This document shows, piece by piece, positions 47,301 to 56,547 of a stretch of DNA of 64,000 bases; the stretch's first letter is position 1; every line of letters begins with the position of its first letter. Location: positions 124,001-188,000 of the forward strand of contig JAHLTZ010000034.1 in the NCBI GenBank assembly GCA_025786725.1. The letters are read 5' to 3'. The translations under genes were made by a program, and so were the position numbers. The DNA comes from Syncephalis fuscata. Its lineage: Eukaryota; Zoopagomycota; Zoopagomycetes; Zoopagales; Piptocephalidaceae. The notes under the pieces were generated by a model that was given only the letters and a program-made list of their open reading frames with translations, did not search any database and was not told the DNA's origin.

Positions 47301-48574
47301 TTTAATTGGATACTATATATTTGTGTTAATAATGTTATTTAGGCATGTTTACCTGTGATGAAGATTCGGGCCTTATTTGGTTTAATCCGGCTAGTTTTGA
47401 ATCATCCGATCAATATTATTTAGTTGGAGTGGTAAGCAGCATCATTATTGTATTATTAAAGGATTAGCATCTGATTTATACATTGTTGATTAATTTAGAT
47501 TATTGGACTAGCCATCTATAATTCGACTATTTTAGATATTCGTCTACCATTGGCTTGTTATAAAAAACTACTAGGTGTTAATGTGGGCTTAAGTGATTTG
47601 GCCCAGTTCAGACCTGTAGGTTATATGATTTAGTCTTTACATTTAATTAATAGCTTTATATGGCTGTTGTAGGCATTTGCTCATGGTCTTCGCCAGCTAC
47701 TTGAATATAAGGGAGATGATGTAGAAGAAGTATTTGGGCTAGATTTTGTTGCTCAATATGAAGCATTTGGTGAGATTCAACTTAAGCCACTAGTACCAGA
47801 TGGTGAAGGTAAACCGGTAACTCGAAGAACTCGACGCGGTATGTCACATCCTATAGAATAGCTATTATATACTGACATATAAATATAAATACATGTAGAA
47901 TACGTTGAACGATATATCGATTTTATTCTAAATACTTCAATGAATGATCAATTTGTGGCATTTAAACGAGGATTCGACGAAGTATGCGATGGTGCTACCA
48001 TTAAAGTACGTAGTAGTACACTCAAGTAGATAGACCTATTTACTTACTCAATAATCATCTAGTTATTCCGTCCAGAAGAAATCGAATTGGTTGTACGTGG
48101 TAGTGCTGATAGTCTACAATTGACCGAATTACGGGCAGTTACCGTCTATGATGGATTTAGAGATGACGAACAGATTATAAAGTAAGCTGGATTATGGAGT
48201 AATAGTAATTCAGTATATTGATATATATATTTATATACAATTAGCAATTTCTGGAATATTTTCATGTCAGCCGATCCAACAATGCAACGCCGTATTTTAT
48301 TCTTTATTACAGGCAGTGATCGTGTACCCGCTACAGGAATGAGCAATATGGTGTTTAAAATTACGTGTATAGGTAGTGATTGTGAACGGTAAGTTAAAAA
48401 TACTATAGTATCGATCATGGTTAATTAATAATAACTGGTGTTTATTAATCTAGTTATCCTCAAGCACACACTTGTTTCAATCAACTTTGTCTGTATCGCT
48501 ATAGAAACCGACAAAAGTTATACGACAAGCTAATTACTGCTGTTATGGAAAGCGAAGGTTACGGCCTTAAATAA
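44306..48574 (+). CDS. HUL4: HECT-type E3 ubiquitin ligase, HUL4/HECTD2 group
   Basis: Twenty exons join in frame with no defect, 1,038 aa: 44306-45376, 45435-45463, 45514-45608, 45677-45810, 45881-45958, 46021-46082, 46137-46185, 46234-46367, 46429-46589, 46665-46773, 46825-46924, 47007-47105, 47160-47292, 47343-47431, 47499-47615, 47673-47838, 47899-48005, 48063-48181, 48245-48388, 48454-48574. The N-terminal 357 residues are low complexity with a poly-Asn run. Next is a Cys-rich module ([11 protein letters not shown] ... CFSCTVCDT), assembled only if the 29-nt exon 2 is included. Then helices with [13 protein letters not shown] and the HECT domain: [46 protein letters not shown], and catalytic Cys in AHTCFNQL. 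Confidence 0.93.
44881..44917 (+). repeat. AAC/AAT trinucleotide run encoding poly-Asn
   Basis: A run of AAC and AAT codons within exon 1 of the HECT gene encodes ten consecutive Asn between a Ser/Gly segment and TRLDVN. A likely length-variable site. Confidence 0.8.
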
Positions 48575-48683
48575 TAATGATGATGCTGTTATTCATGCGT
48601 GCACTTATACACATACATATACACAATTTATAAACAAACTTATTTTTGTACATATGACTATCTTGACTATTAAATACAACTCA

Positions 48684-49277
48684 TTATTTCTTTATTGTTC
48701 CTGTGAACCAATGACTTGTTTTACGTGCACCATTTAATACAGGAGTGACAGCAACACGGGCAAACCATGGGGTAAGTGCCACACAAGCGGCAATACGGAC
48801 TGGCATAAGTGCCTTGACAACTGCATAGGCAATGGCTAAATTGACAAATACTTTACTAGTGGCGCCTACCACACTATGATCTGATTCAACTGTATTAGTA
48901 TCTGTCGATGAACTCATATCAGCTGTTGTTGTTGCTTCTATATCTATATCTTCAGGTGCAGTACCCCAGCCATAACGTGCTACAAGCCGTCGAGCAAAGC
49001 GTTCTCCTTCGTGTAGTGCACTATCTGGTACCGGCAATTTTATATCGGCTGTATCAAGAGCATAATAAATAATTGGAATTGGTACAATAGCCGTAATTTC
49101 ATGAAGTATAGCAAAACTAGTAATATGTGTTGCTGGTGCATTTCGAAACTGATTAGTATAACGTCGCCAACCACGAGCTGTTGAGGCCGTTGTTGTTGTT
49201 GAGTATTTTGAAATCGAACCCGCCATCGGCCTTCGATTAAAGAGCATTACAAGGCGAAGACGACCCATCACGTACAA
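48684..49277 (-). CDS. MRX11-like (YPL041C family) mitochondrial membrane protein
   Basis: Single exon, 197 aa. The N-terminus is basic and Ser/Thr-rich (presequence-like). The core FAILHEITAIVPIPIIYYAL matches the conserved HELTAIVPL motif of yeast Mrx11 and fungal relatives, followed by HEGERFARRLVARYGWG. A polar Thr/Ser linker and a second hydrophobic segment (FVNLAIAYAVVKALMPVRIA) end the protein. Yeast Mrx11 is a MIOREX-associated inner-membrane protein of unknown biochemical role. ATG 49266-49268 (MGRLRLVMLF) is an alternative start three codons in. Confidence 0.65.
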   Translation of the reverse strand: MYVMGRLRLVMLFNRRPMAGSISKYSTTTTASTARGWRRYTNQFRNAPATHITSFAILHEITAIVPIPIIYYALDTADIKLPVPDSALHEGERFARRLVARYGWGTAPEDIDIEATTTADMSSSTDTNTVESDHSVVGATSKVFVNLAIAYAVVKALMPVRIAACVALTPWFARVAVTPVLNGARKTSHWFTGTIKK

Positions 49278-49660
49278 AGGTAAACAATAGCTCTAGCCAA
49301 GAAATAGACAAATAGACAGATAAGAAGGATTGTTAACAAATAGGAACAGTATGATATTACTAGTAATATAGGTCGTTTGATCATGTGTCTGTGTATTTCA
49401 TTGGATTAAGGCTGCATAAAACAGTTTTCAAGGCAGTTGATTAATATCTACTTTAACCCCCAAAGCAGCAAACCATTTTACGCAATTGATTGTAGTGATT
49501 TAAATAGTTGATGGGTTGATTGGATTAATTTGTGTTTGAATGATAATTCATAATAAACATTATGTAGTGTAATAATATTATCATTTTCATAAAATTAATT
49601 AAATGTAACAGAGCATTGTATTAATAATAATTTAAATATTTTAATAAAAACATTAAATAT
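49278..49660. other. Intergenic, no gene seen
   Basis: AT-rich spacer at the left border of the Fanzor island; no terminal repeat or target-site duplication could be identified by eye. Confidence 0.5.
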
Positions 49661-49927
49661 CTAAAAAGTCTCATTGAGACGAACCCGCATTCTCTGCGGT
49701 GCTTGTGTTGGTTTGAGATGGTCTGGCAAACTCAGCTGGTCTGCCATTTCCATCCCAGATTGATTCGATGATATAAAAATATTTTTGCTTGCCATGACAT
49801 TCCAATTCCACACCACCTGGCAGTTTTGGCAGACTAAGGTGGTGTGGTGGGTATGATTATTTACAGCAATCTTTTCTATTAGACTTCTTTCCTTACAGAC
49901 ATGACAACTATCGTTTTTATAAATCAA
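49661..49927 (-). pseudogene. Fanzor (TnpB-like nuclease) C-terminal fragment with mutated RD motif
   Basis: 88-codon ORF carrying the C-terminal zinc ribbon and RuvC-III region of a Mucoromycota-type Fanzor: CHVC, then CQNCQVVWNWNVMASKNIFI, where intact relatives have C-x2-C ... C-x2-CG-x-WNRDVMASKNI. The Asp of the RuvC-III 'RD' pair is Asn here and Arg is Trp, so it cannot be an active nuclease. An acceptor-like GATAG lies just before TTGTCATGTCTG, and splicing from the donor at 50939 would keep frame (IDEYLL-SCHVCKE), with an intron of about 1 kb containing the secreted-peptide gene. It may equally be an isolated fragment. The last 35 residues resemble nothing specific. Confidence 0.6.
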
Positions 49928-50254
49928 GCAATATACTTGTTTTTACCAAATAGTTAAATCGTGTAACAGAAAATACAGGCCAATATGCCTATTTCTATCG
50001 CATATGTACTGGATTATTATCATTACTATGTTGCTATTTGTTCAAATGACTGGCAGATTGGAGTAAAGACCGTGCAAGTTAAAATCAAGACTGGTCAGGT
50101 TGAAATCAAAACTAAGAAGCATCCTATCACACCATGAATCTATTGGTACATGTGCACCTCAAACCATCGTTTGGATTGTTTTATTGGTTCATATTACACA
50201 TCAATGGTATATCTCGTATACTGCAGTATATTAGTATCTCAGCATAGCCATAAG

Positions 50255-50262
50255 TATAAATA
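50255..50262 (+). promoter_or_regulatory. TATA box of the Cys-rich peptide gene
   Basis: TATAAATA lies 137 bases before the ATG at 50399. The stretch between reads as a typical CA/T-rich 5' UTR ending in AATATCACCATG. Confidence 0.55.
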
Positions 50263-50398
50263 GCCCACAAAATATACACAACCAACTGCAATATCATCAT
50301 CAAGCTCTACTTCTTGCTATACACACACTAATATACACTTTATATCAACCACACACTACTATTTTTTTATTTGTTTGTTTTAACAAATCAATATCACC

Positions 50399-50602
50399 AT
50401 GAAGCTTTCCATTGCCGTCGTTTGCACCATTGTCGTTGCGCTTGTGGCCGCTACAGCCATGGTGGATGCTAACCCAGCCTTAGTTCGTCGTCTTGATGCT
50501 AAGGCCTGCCAGGATTGCAGCAATGGATGCGCTTTGTCCTCCTCTGGAAACCCTTTGGCTGCCTGGCTTTGCTCTAGAAACTGCAAAAAGTTTTGTGAAT
50601 AA
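50399..50602 (+). CDS. Small secreted cysteine-rich peptide
   Basis: Single exon, 67 aa. Residues 1-24 form a classic signal peptide (hydrophobic VVCTIVVALVAATAM, AxA-like cleavage after VDA). The mature part begins NPALVRRLDAK and may be trimmed at the RR. Six cysteines are arranged CQDC-x3-C ... C-x3-C-x3-C (CSRNCKKFC near the end), consistent with three disulfides. Codons are G/C-richer than the neighbours, with a good Kozak-like CACCATG and a TATA box, suggesting high expression. I do not recognise the family; the pattern is that of defensin-like or effector-type peptides, but no activity is claimed. It sits between Fanzor fragments. Confidence 0.75.
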   Translation: MKLSIAVVCTIVVALVAATAMVDANPALVRRLDAKACQDCSNGCALSSSGNPLAAWLCSRNCKKFCE

Positions 50603-50939
50603 TCGATGGTTTTAAGACATCAGCATTGGTAGTGCAATTGAACCACTATTCCAATACAATTTAGGTATATATTCGGTGAAAAGCAAGACCATTTGACAAC
50701 TACGCCGTCCAGTCTATTTATATATCAAGTTTTGGCCAATGCTCTGGTTTATCCAGTTTTTAATCAATGGTATCATTATTTCACCAACAAGTTTGCATCT
50801 AGTCGTCCTTATTCAACTGTGCAAGCCTATTGTAATAAACTTATGCTTTTATCTTTTAAAAATTACAAACATGACAAATCTATTAAATTGTTAAATTGTT
50901 ACATTGTTAAATAAAATAATGATTACATTAAATACTTAC
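50603..50939. other. Spacer with a decayed exon-like copy
   Basis: 3' flank of the peptide gene. On the minus strand, GATTTGTCATGTTTGTAA at about 50856-50873 follows an acceptor-like TTTAATAG 60-70 bases past the donor at 50939. It resembles the CHVC exon start at 49918 but quickly hits a stop, so it looks like the decayed next exon of the 50940-51155 fragment. Confidence 0.4.
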
Positions 50940-51155
50940 CTGAGAAGAAAGATATTCATCAATTTTAATGGCAACAAGATCTCCACGACGCTCTCGTCGT
51001 TTCAACATTTGCCAGCACCTGTTTACAACAGCAGATCGATGGCCCTTGTATACATTGCTCTGCTTGCCAAACATTGCATTGCCGAATACAATAAGTGGCA
51101 TTTTGTTAGTTGTTTGTAACCTTGCTGGACGCCATCCTTCTTTCTTCTTGGTGGA
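50940..51155 (-). pseudogene. Fanzor fragment, RuvC-II region exon
   Basis: Minus-strand reading gives TNKMPLIVFGNAMFGKQSN, then a YKGHRSAV stretch and LKRRERRGDLVAIKIDEYLL, ending at a GTAAGT donor (50939). This matches the block of Mucoromycota Fanzor proteins just before the zinc ribbon (MPIIVFGDGL ... LKAREKAGELLLLDINEF), including the RuvC-II Glu in IDEY. The Thr-Ser that normally follows the Glu is lost. No upstream RuvC-I part is found, so the copy is truncated. Confidence 0.7.
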
Positions 51156-51585
51156 TCACTATTTAATTACAAATACAAAGGCGTAGTTTAGAGTAGATGT
51201 GTTTACAAGTATTTTATTTAACATTCAATAAACACTGTTGCTTATACACTGAATCTAATGCTTAAAAGTCTAGTTGTCAATTATAATATCATGTTTTATA
51301 ATAATGACATTTGTCTATGCATTGATATTCATTCTTCTTATTTACTGATAACATATTCTATTAATATATTTGCTTTTATGCTATTAATTTTTATTCTTTC
51401 TTTTATTCTACCACTTAAGCAATTCCCCCATCTATATTTCAATTGGTTCAGTCTTTTTATTTACAATGTGATTCAATTTATGGATTGTATATATTAAATT
51501 ATTTATTAATTAAATAAAGATAATCTTTTTGCATTAAACAGTTTATTAGTCATTTAATGTTTATTTGGCGTAAATAACTACATTT
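51156..51585. other. AT-rich spacer, no gene seen
   Basis: Between a Fanzor fragment and the left inverted repeat. Hydrophobic ORFs here come from T-rich sequence only. Confidence 0.5.
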
Positions 51586-52377
51586 AATAACATCCAGTCT
51601 ATTGAACATGATGATGGGTGGTGAGTGACGTTAATCATCAAATACTCATCATCATAGATTCATTATCCAGTATGCGTATATCCACCATTTACCTATATCA
51701 TTCCCATTCTATTCTACATTACTATATATTGTTCTACGATATACTAGATACATCTATCATCTGTTTGTCTCAATACACTTTTCTCTCTCCACTCATTGCG
51801 CTATATACACTATAGCTTTGGTGTCGTTTTACATGCTTTCTTACCGTACATTTAGCATTCTATACAGCACTATATACTCGTATAGCCTTGCTCTATCCAA
51901 AAATATGTTATTTTTGTTCTAGCTTTATTATTTATAAATGTCGACTAATGTCGGCCATCTGCTCATGCATATATGCTCCATAACTTGAATATTGCTAATC
52001 TGTTTAATATTGCATATTCATTATAATGTTTATCATTTTATTATATATTGAACATAGCGGTCTATGCCGTTGTTGATATGGTGCAGCTTTTTTATTATAA
52101 AATTAACTTATTACATTCAGTTTACTCACTGAGCCATATTGGTAGAACAAATGATATGAATATGAATGGAGTTATGGTTTATTATGATTATTTATAAATA
52201 AACCAGATCATGTCATTAGCTATGTTTTAATGTTAATCAAGCAAATGACGGGTAACATAGTAATAACACTACTGTGATGATATATGCATACTGGATAATG
52301 AATCTACAATGATGAGTATGTGATGATTGATGTCAATTACCACTCATCATCATGTTCAATAGATTGGATGTTATTAA
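51586..52377. mobile_element. 792-bp element bounded by ~97-bp inverted repeats, non-autonomous
   Basis: 51586-51681 and 52279-52377 are inverted copies of each other at roughly 85-90% identity by eye; shared words include CATACTGGATAATGAATCTA and CATCATCATGTTCAATAGA. Weaker similarity extends 25-30 bases outward on both sides. The interior has no ORF with coding character. The structure is that of a MITE-like or foldback element. Its class cannot be assigned; a possible link to the adjacent Fanzor fragments is inference. Confidence 0.65.
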
Positions 52378-52528
52378 AAATAATATTTGGCATCAAATAT
52401 ACTATAATAATTAATAAATTCAATTTATTGTATATAATGTTAAATGACACACAATATTTTATATGATAATGCAGTTTATTTAACTCAATTAACAAGTACT
52501 AAAGTTAAAAGCTAAAATGGAATAATAC

Positions 52529-52690
52529 ATAGCATGTATATATTAATGCAACAACAACAATTGCGGAATGATATGGGATCAATCATATGGCCTCTATTAA
52601 TATTCAATTAACCTTCCTACACAGCCAACAATGATTGGTCTTAAATGTTCCAAAAACCAAATAATGTTACATTATTTATTTAAAGATTAT
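52529..52690 (+). pseudogene. Fanzor C-terminal fragment, plus-strand copy
   Basis: Plus-strand sequence homologous to the minus-strand fragment at 52743-53140. It reads TGCAACAACAACAATTGCGG and on into a GMIWDH segment with a 2-base deletion before the ATGGCCTCTATTAATATTCA part. It lacks the upstream half of the zinc ribbon. With the minus copy it forms an inverted duplication around a spacer of about 100 bp. Confidence 0.6.
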
Positions 52691-52742
52691 GGTTGCATTT
52701 TACTTTGCTCTCACATTTGTCCCAAAGCACAATTCGTTTCAA

Positions 52743-53140
52743 TCAGAGGCATGCCGTTATGCACAACATAGTTATATTATTTTTATTAAATATTGTTAAT
52801 AATTGATTTAAATAAACAATATAACATATTATCTCATTTCTTTGAAACATTTGAGGTCGATTATTGTTCTTGTTGGCCATGTGTAGAAAAATTGATCGAA
52901 TATCAATAGAAGCCATATGATTGTGATTCCATATCATTCCGCATTTGTTGTTATTGCATCTATGTACAACATGGATTCTTGCATCTAAATGGTTTCTTCT
53001 GTGTTTTAATATTCTACTATTGCATTTTGGGCATATTTGTGATGTAAGATCAGGATTATTATAATTATTATAAATGTCGTTTATTAAACAGCCACTTTCC
53101 CTATAGCCAATCTGACTAAATAAATGACAATATATATATT
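52743..53140 (-). pseudogene. Fanzor C-terminal fragment, zinc ribbon and RuvC-III region
   Basis: Open minus frame with CPKCNSRILKHRRNHLDARI, HRCNNNKCGMIWNHNHMASI and NNRPQMFQRNE. This is the C-x2-C / C-x4-C ribbon, the WNRDVMASKNI-like motif and the RP-x-x-F-x-R tail of Mucoromycota Fanzors. In place of the RuvC-III RD there is HN, so the catalytic Asp is lost, as in the 49.7-kb copy. The frame starts after an acceptor-like TTATTTAG at about 53125 and runs past the usual C-terminus to a stop at 52743. No RuvC-I/II parts are attached. Confidence 0.65.
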
Positions 53141-53462
53141 AAAGTAATAATAAAGATAACTAATTAACTACATTATTGTATTAATAGTTACAAATGAGTT
53201 AATTAATATTGGATGCAGTATTATACATAAAATAGTGATGAATGAGTGTTTAATTGTATTTAAAGTGCCAAGGGGTGAAATGGATAAATAAAAAATGCGG
53301 GTCAAGTACAGTAGCTCCATCAATCTAATAGATTGATAATGAAAATTAATATAAAATATAGTGCAAAAATCAACCGATAGCAACTTTTGATAAACTATTT
53401 CATTTTATGTTCAAGGAGCCTTCCTTACTTTCCCTACTTACCGTTACTCCTTCATCTCTATC
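53141..53462. other. Intergenic, right border of the Fanzor island
   Basis: AT-rich spacer with the promoter of the nicotinamide riboside kinase gene; no recognisable site. Confidence 0.5.
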
Positions 53463-54518
53463 ATGTCCGTTGTTATTGGTATAAGGTAGCGTGTATAAGC
53501 GTAATTATAGTTTATGGTGTTCCATACTTAACACTGCCTCTTTATTGGCACTGTATTATGTTATTACTATGGTTATGATTATGGTTGGTTAGCGGACCGT
53601 CGTGTTCTGGAAAAACGGCAAGTATTCTATTAGTAATATACGACTTTAACTGATAACCTTGTTGTTATAATATACTAGACTCTTGGACGTGCGCTCAATC
53701 GTATTCTTCCTAACTGCCGTCTCATTAACCAAGATAATTTCTACAAGGTAAGTATTTCTACAGGTATATATGCATATATACTATAAGCTTTTTTTAACTA
53801 TTTATTTTTTCTATGCTGCATTTTGCCCTTAGCCCGACTCTGAAATTCCCATTGATCCTATTACCGGGCTAGATAATTGGGATACACCCGATGCCATAGA
53901 TTTCCCTCGCTTTACTACTGCTATCGATGTTAGTGTTAAGGAAGATTGTAATTCATTGTTATCATCGAGAACCCATACTAGTCTTGCCCATCTACCTACA
54001 CCACCAACTGAGCAATTGATGCAAGGCGCTATGGTAGAAGATGACGCGGTAGATGATCGACTAATTAACGAGTTACGAGAAAAGTTTGCTAGTCAATTGG
54101 CTGGCCATCGATTTATTGTAGTGGATGGATTTCTACTGTTCACGCATCCAGAAATTGTATCACGACTTAACGTAAGAGTATTTGTTACGGCCAGTAAGGA
54201 AGCATTAAGACGGCGACGAGAAGCACGTGTTGGTTATGTTACGGTAGAAGGTATAGTAGTATATATTTAGTCTATTCGTTCATTATTAATAATACGATAG
54301 GATTCTGGCAAGATCCGCCTGGTTATTTTGACACTATTGTATGGCCAAATTACATTTTACATCATCAAGCATTATTAGAACAAATCAATGCTGAAGAAAC
54401 TAGTTTGGATGCATCGCCGTTTATTGACCGCTTAATGGTCTTGAATTCGGAGCATGAAGATGCTGCAACCTCATTACGCCATTTATTAGCGCATGTAATT
54501 CACACGATTGAACATTGA
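53463..54518 (+). CDS. NRK1: Nicotinamide riboside kinase
   Basis: Phosphorylates nicotinamide riboside to NMN for NAD+ salvage. Five exons (53463-53485, 53593-53617, 53679-53747, 53833-54250, 54301-54518), 250 aa. Walker A is ISGPSCSGKT, split by two introns; NQDNFYKPDSEIPIDPITGL carries the substrate-binding Asp; IVVDGFLLF is Walker B-like; RRRREARVGY and DPPGYFDTIVWPNY are the family lid and substrate motifs. The tiny first exon (ATGTCCGTTGTTATTGGTAT...) is the only one giving the correct phase and N-terminus MSVVIGISG. Intron 2 is GC-AG (GCAAGT). Confidence 0.94.
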
Positions 54519-54584
54519 GCATTCTAGGCACCTTCATTATCATCTAGACATCTATATTCTATTCTCCATTTATTACCATTATCA

Positions 54585-56393
54585 TTATTGTTCCTTCTGA
54601 AGTGCAATAGAAGATGCGACCAAATGACTTATTAATGCGGCAACCACCTTGACATTCAGGCTATTGCCCAAGGCACGGTATCGTTGTCGCCTGGTGACAC
54701 TCTCTGGAAAGGCAAATGTTTCGGGGAATCCCATGAGTCGTGCAATTTCTCTTTCAGTAAAGTATCTTAAACCAAGACTTTCTATTAATGAAATATTGAC
54801 CGTTGATTCAGTCTCATTTGTACTTTCATTATCATTATTATGGCCACTGGTGCCAGATGGTGCCCATGCTTGATTAAATGTGTCGGTGGTCTATTAAAGC
54901 GATTAATAAATCAATTAATATTAACAATAGCTTACATCAGCCTGTTGGTTGGTTTGTAGGATGGATCCAGTGCCACGGACATGGTGTCCATAGCCTATAT
55001 ACTAATAAATATTAATTAGATGACTGGCCGTTGTAGATTACCTTTGGTGAAGCAGCAAGATCGACGAGAATCAAGTTTTATAATATCTAATAACAAACTA
55101 TTAGATTATAACTTTAAATGATGATTAATATTACCGAATTGTCGTCCATGTTTAAGCAGCAACTATTGATAAATAGCACATTATTGATACAATGATATAA
55201 ATGACACATTTAAATAACTTACACTATTTGGTATAGCATAGGATGAAGTAATAGAGGCATCAGACTCTATAATTTCTTCTATAGCACGTACACCTTCTAA
55301 TGAATGAGCTTCAGCCATATCCATCTGGCTTAAATGACGACTATCTATTTGAGAGATGGCACCTAGATTGAAGATAAGTTATGGTAAATAGCTATGCAAT
55401 GAATGGTATACCTAGAAGTGTATATTTAATAGGACTATAGCCATCGGTATTTGAGGCATCATTAGTATATCCAATAAATGATAATGGTTTTCTTTTAGCC
55501 TATTAATAAATGATAAGAATATATATATGATAAATAATAAATAGCAAATGATAACAACTTACTAATAAATAATAGCGTAAACGAGCATTGGGAATACCAA
55601 ACTGAAGTGGCGTCAGTAGATATTCTTCAAATACATAGCCGAGTTTATCCAACTGATCAACCAATACTTGACGTGTCTCTGATGTCTTGTATATCAATAG
55701 GTGGTTAATAGGATTAGTAGTATTAATGATACGCATACTGCTTACTTCGAATCCTTTGACGTTTTCAACTAGTAGATACTGCGGCGGATGTTGCATCTCT
55801 CCTAACATATCAATGATGTTTAGAAAGCTTTTTGCTCTATTGTCCTCTGATCCAAGCTGCTTGCCAGTTCGTGTGTACTATTGAAATCAATCAATAAGAG
55901 TTACAAACTATTGCTATAGCTTCCTCATAGTTATACACTTACTGGCTGGCATGGAGGGGACATTAGATACATATCGGCCTTTAATGAATCGTATTCCTTG
56001 ACTGAAATTGACTCTACCAATTTCTAAACAATTTAACGTTATTTTACATGTTATTTAAGATGGCTGATTTGATAGACACTCGTAACACTTACCGCACTCA
56101 TTTTAACATTAGGATAATTGTATCCATAGATGGTGCGTGTTACATCGTTTACATCCAATGCAAGCACTACTTCCGCATCAATATTGGCCTCATTTAACGA
56201 GGCATGCTATATTTTGATATTAATAACCGCAAGTGCTATACTTTATGTTACTTACCATGCCTCCTATATATATATTAGTACAAATAAAACACATTTGTCA
56301 GTCTTTTTTGTCTACTAAGATGACACTTCATTATTTGCTCTTACCGATACCAGCGTAGAATTCCACAACGCGTATTGGCTGTAAGTGTGTCAT
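54585..56393 (-). CDS. TRDMT1: tRNA (cytosine-38-C5) methyltransferase Dnmt2/TRDMT1
   Basis: Twelve exons: 56345-56393, 56256-56263, 56093-56206, 55943-56023, 55746-55877, 55563-55685, 55412-55499, 55223-55362, 55135-55162, 55042-55086, 54936-54994, 54585-54890; 390 aa, as the family. Motif I EFYAGIGGMHASLNEA, the catalytic PPCQP (motif IV), ENVKGFE (VI), GIPNARLRYYLL (VIII), SRRSCCFTKGYG and the C-terminal RRQRYRALGNSLNVKVVA (X) are all present. Dnmt2 methylates tRNA-Asp C38 with SAM. Exon 2 is only 8 nt yet is needed to complete GIGGM. Intron 5 (55686-55745) is in frame and could be misread as coding. Confidence 0.95.
56256..56263 (-). other. TRDMT1: 8-nt microexon of the Dnmt2 gene
   Basis: GAGGCATG on the minus strand, flanked by an AG acceptor (TATATAG) and a GTAAGT donor. 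It supplies the last two bases of a Gly codon, a Gly and a Met; without it motif I is broken and the phase is lost. Confidence 0.8.
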
Positions 56394-56547
56394 GTTGTTA
56401 ACAAGTAAAAATAAAATATATAGCGTAAAACATAAAATGTAAAGATACTGTATTTCATAATAAAAATTAAGAAAAATATTAACGATTTTTATCTAAAATA
56501 GCAACGTTAATTTTAACTTTTTCATAAGTCTATTCTTTATTAATGTT

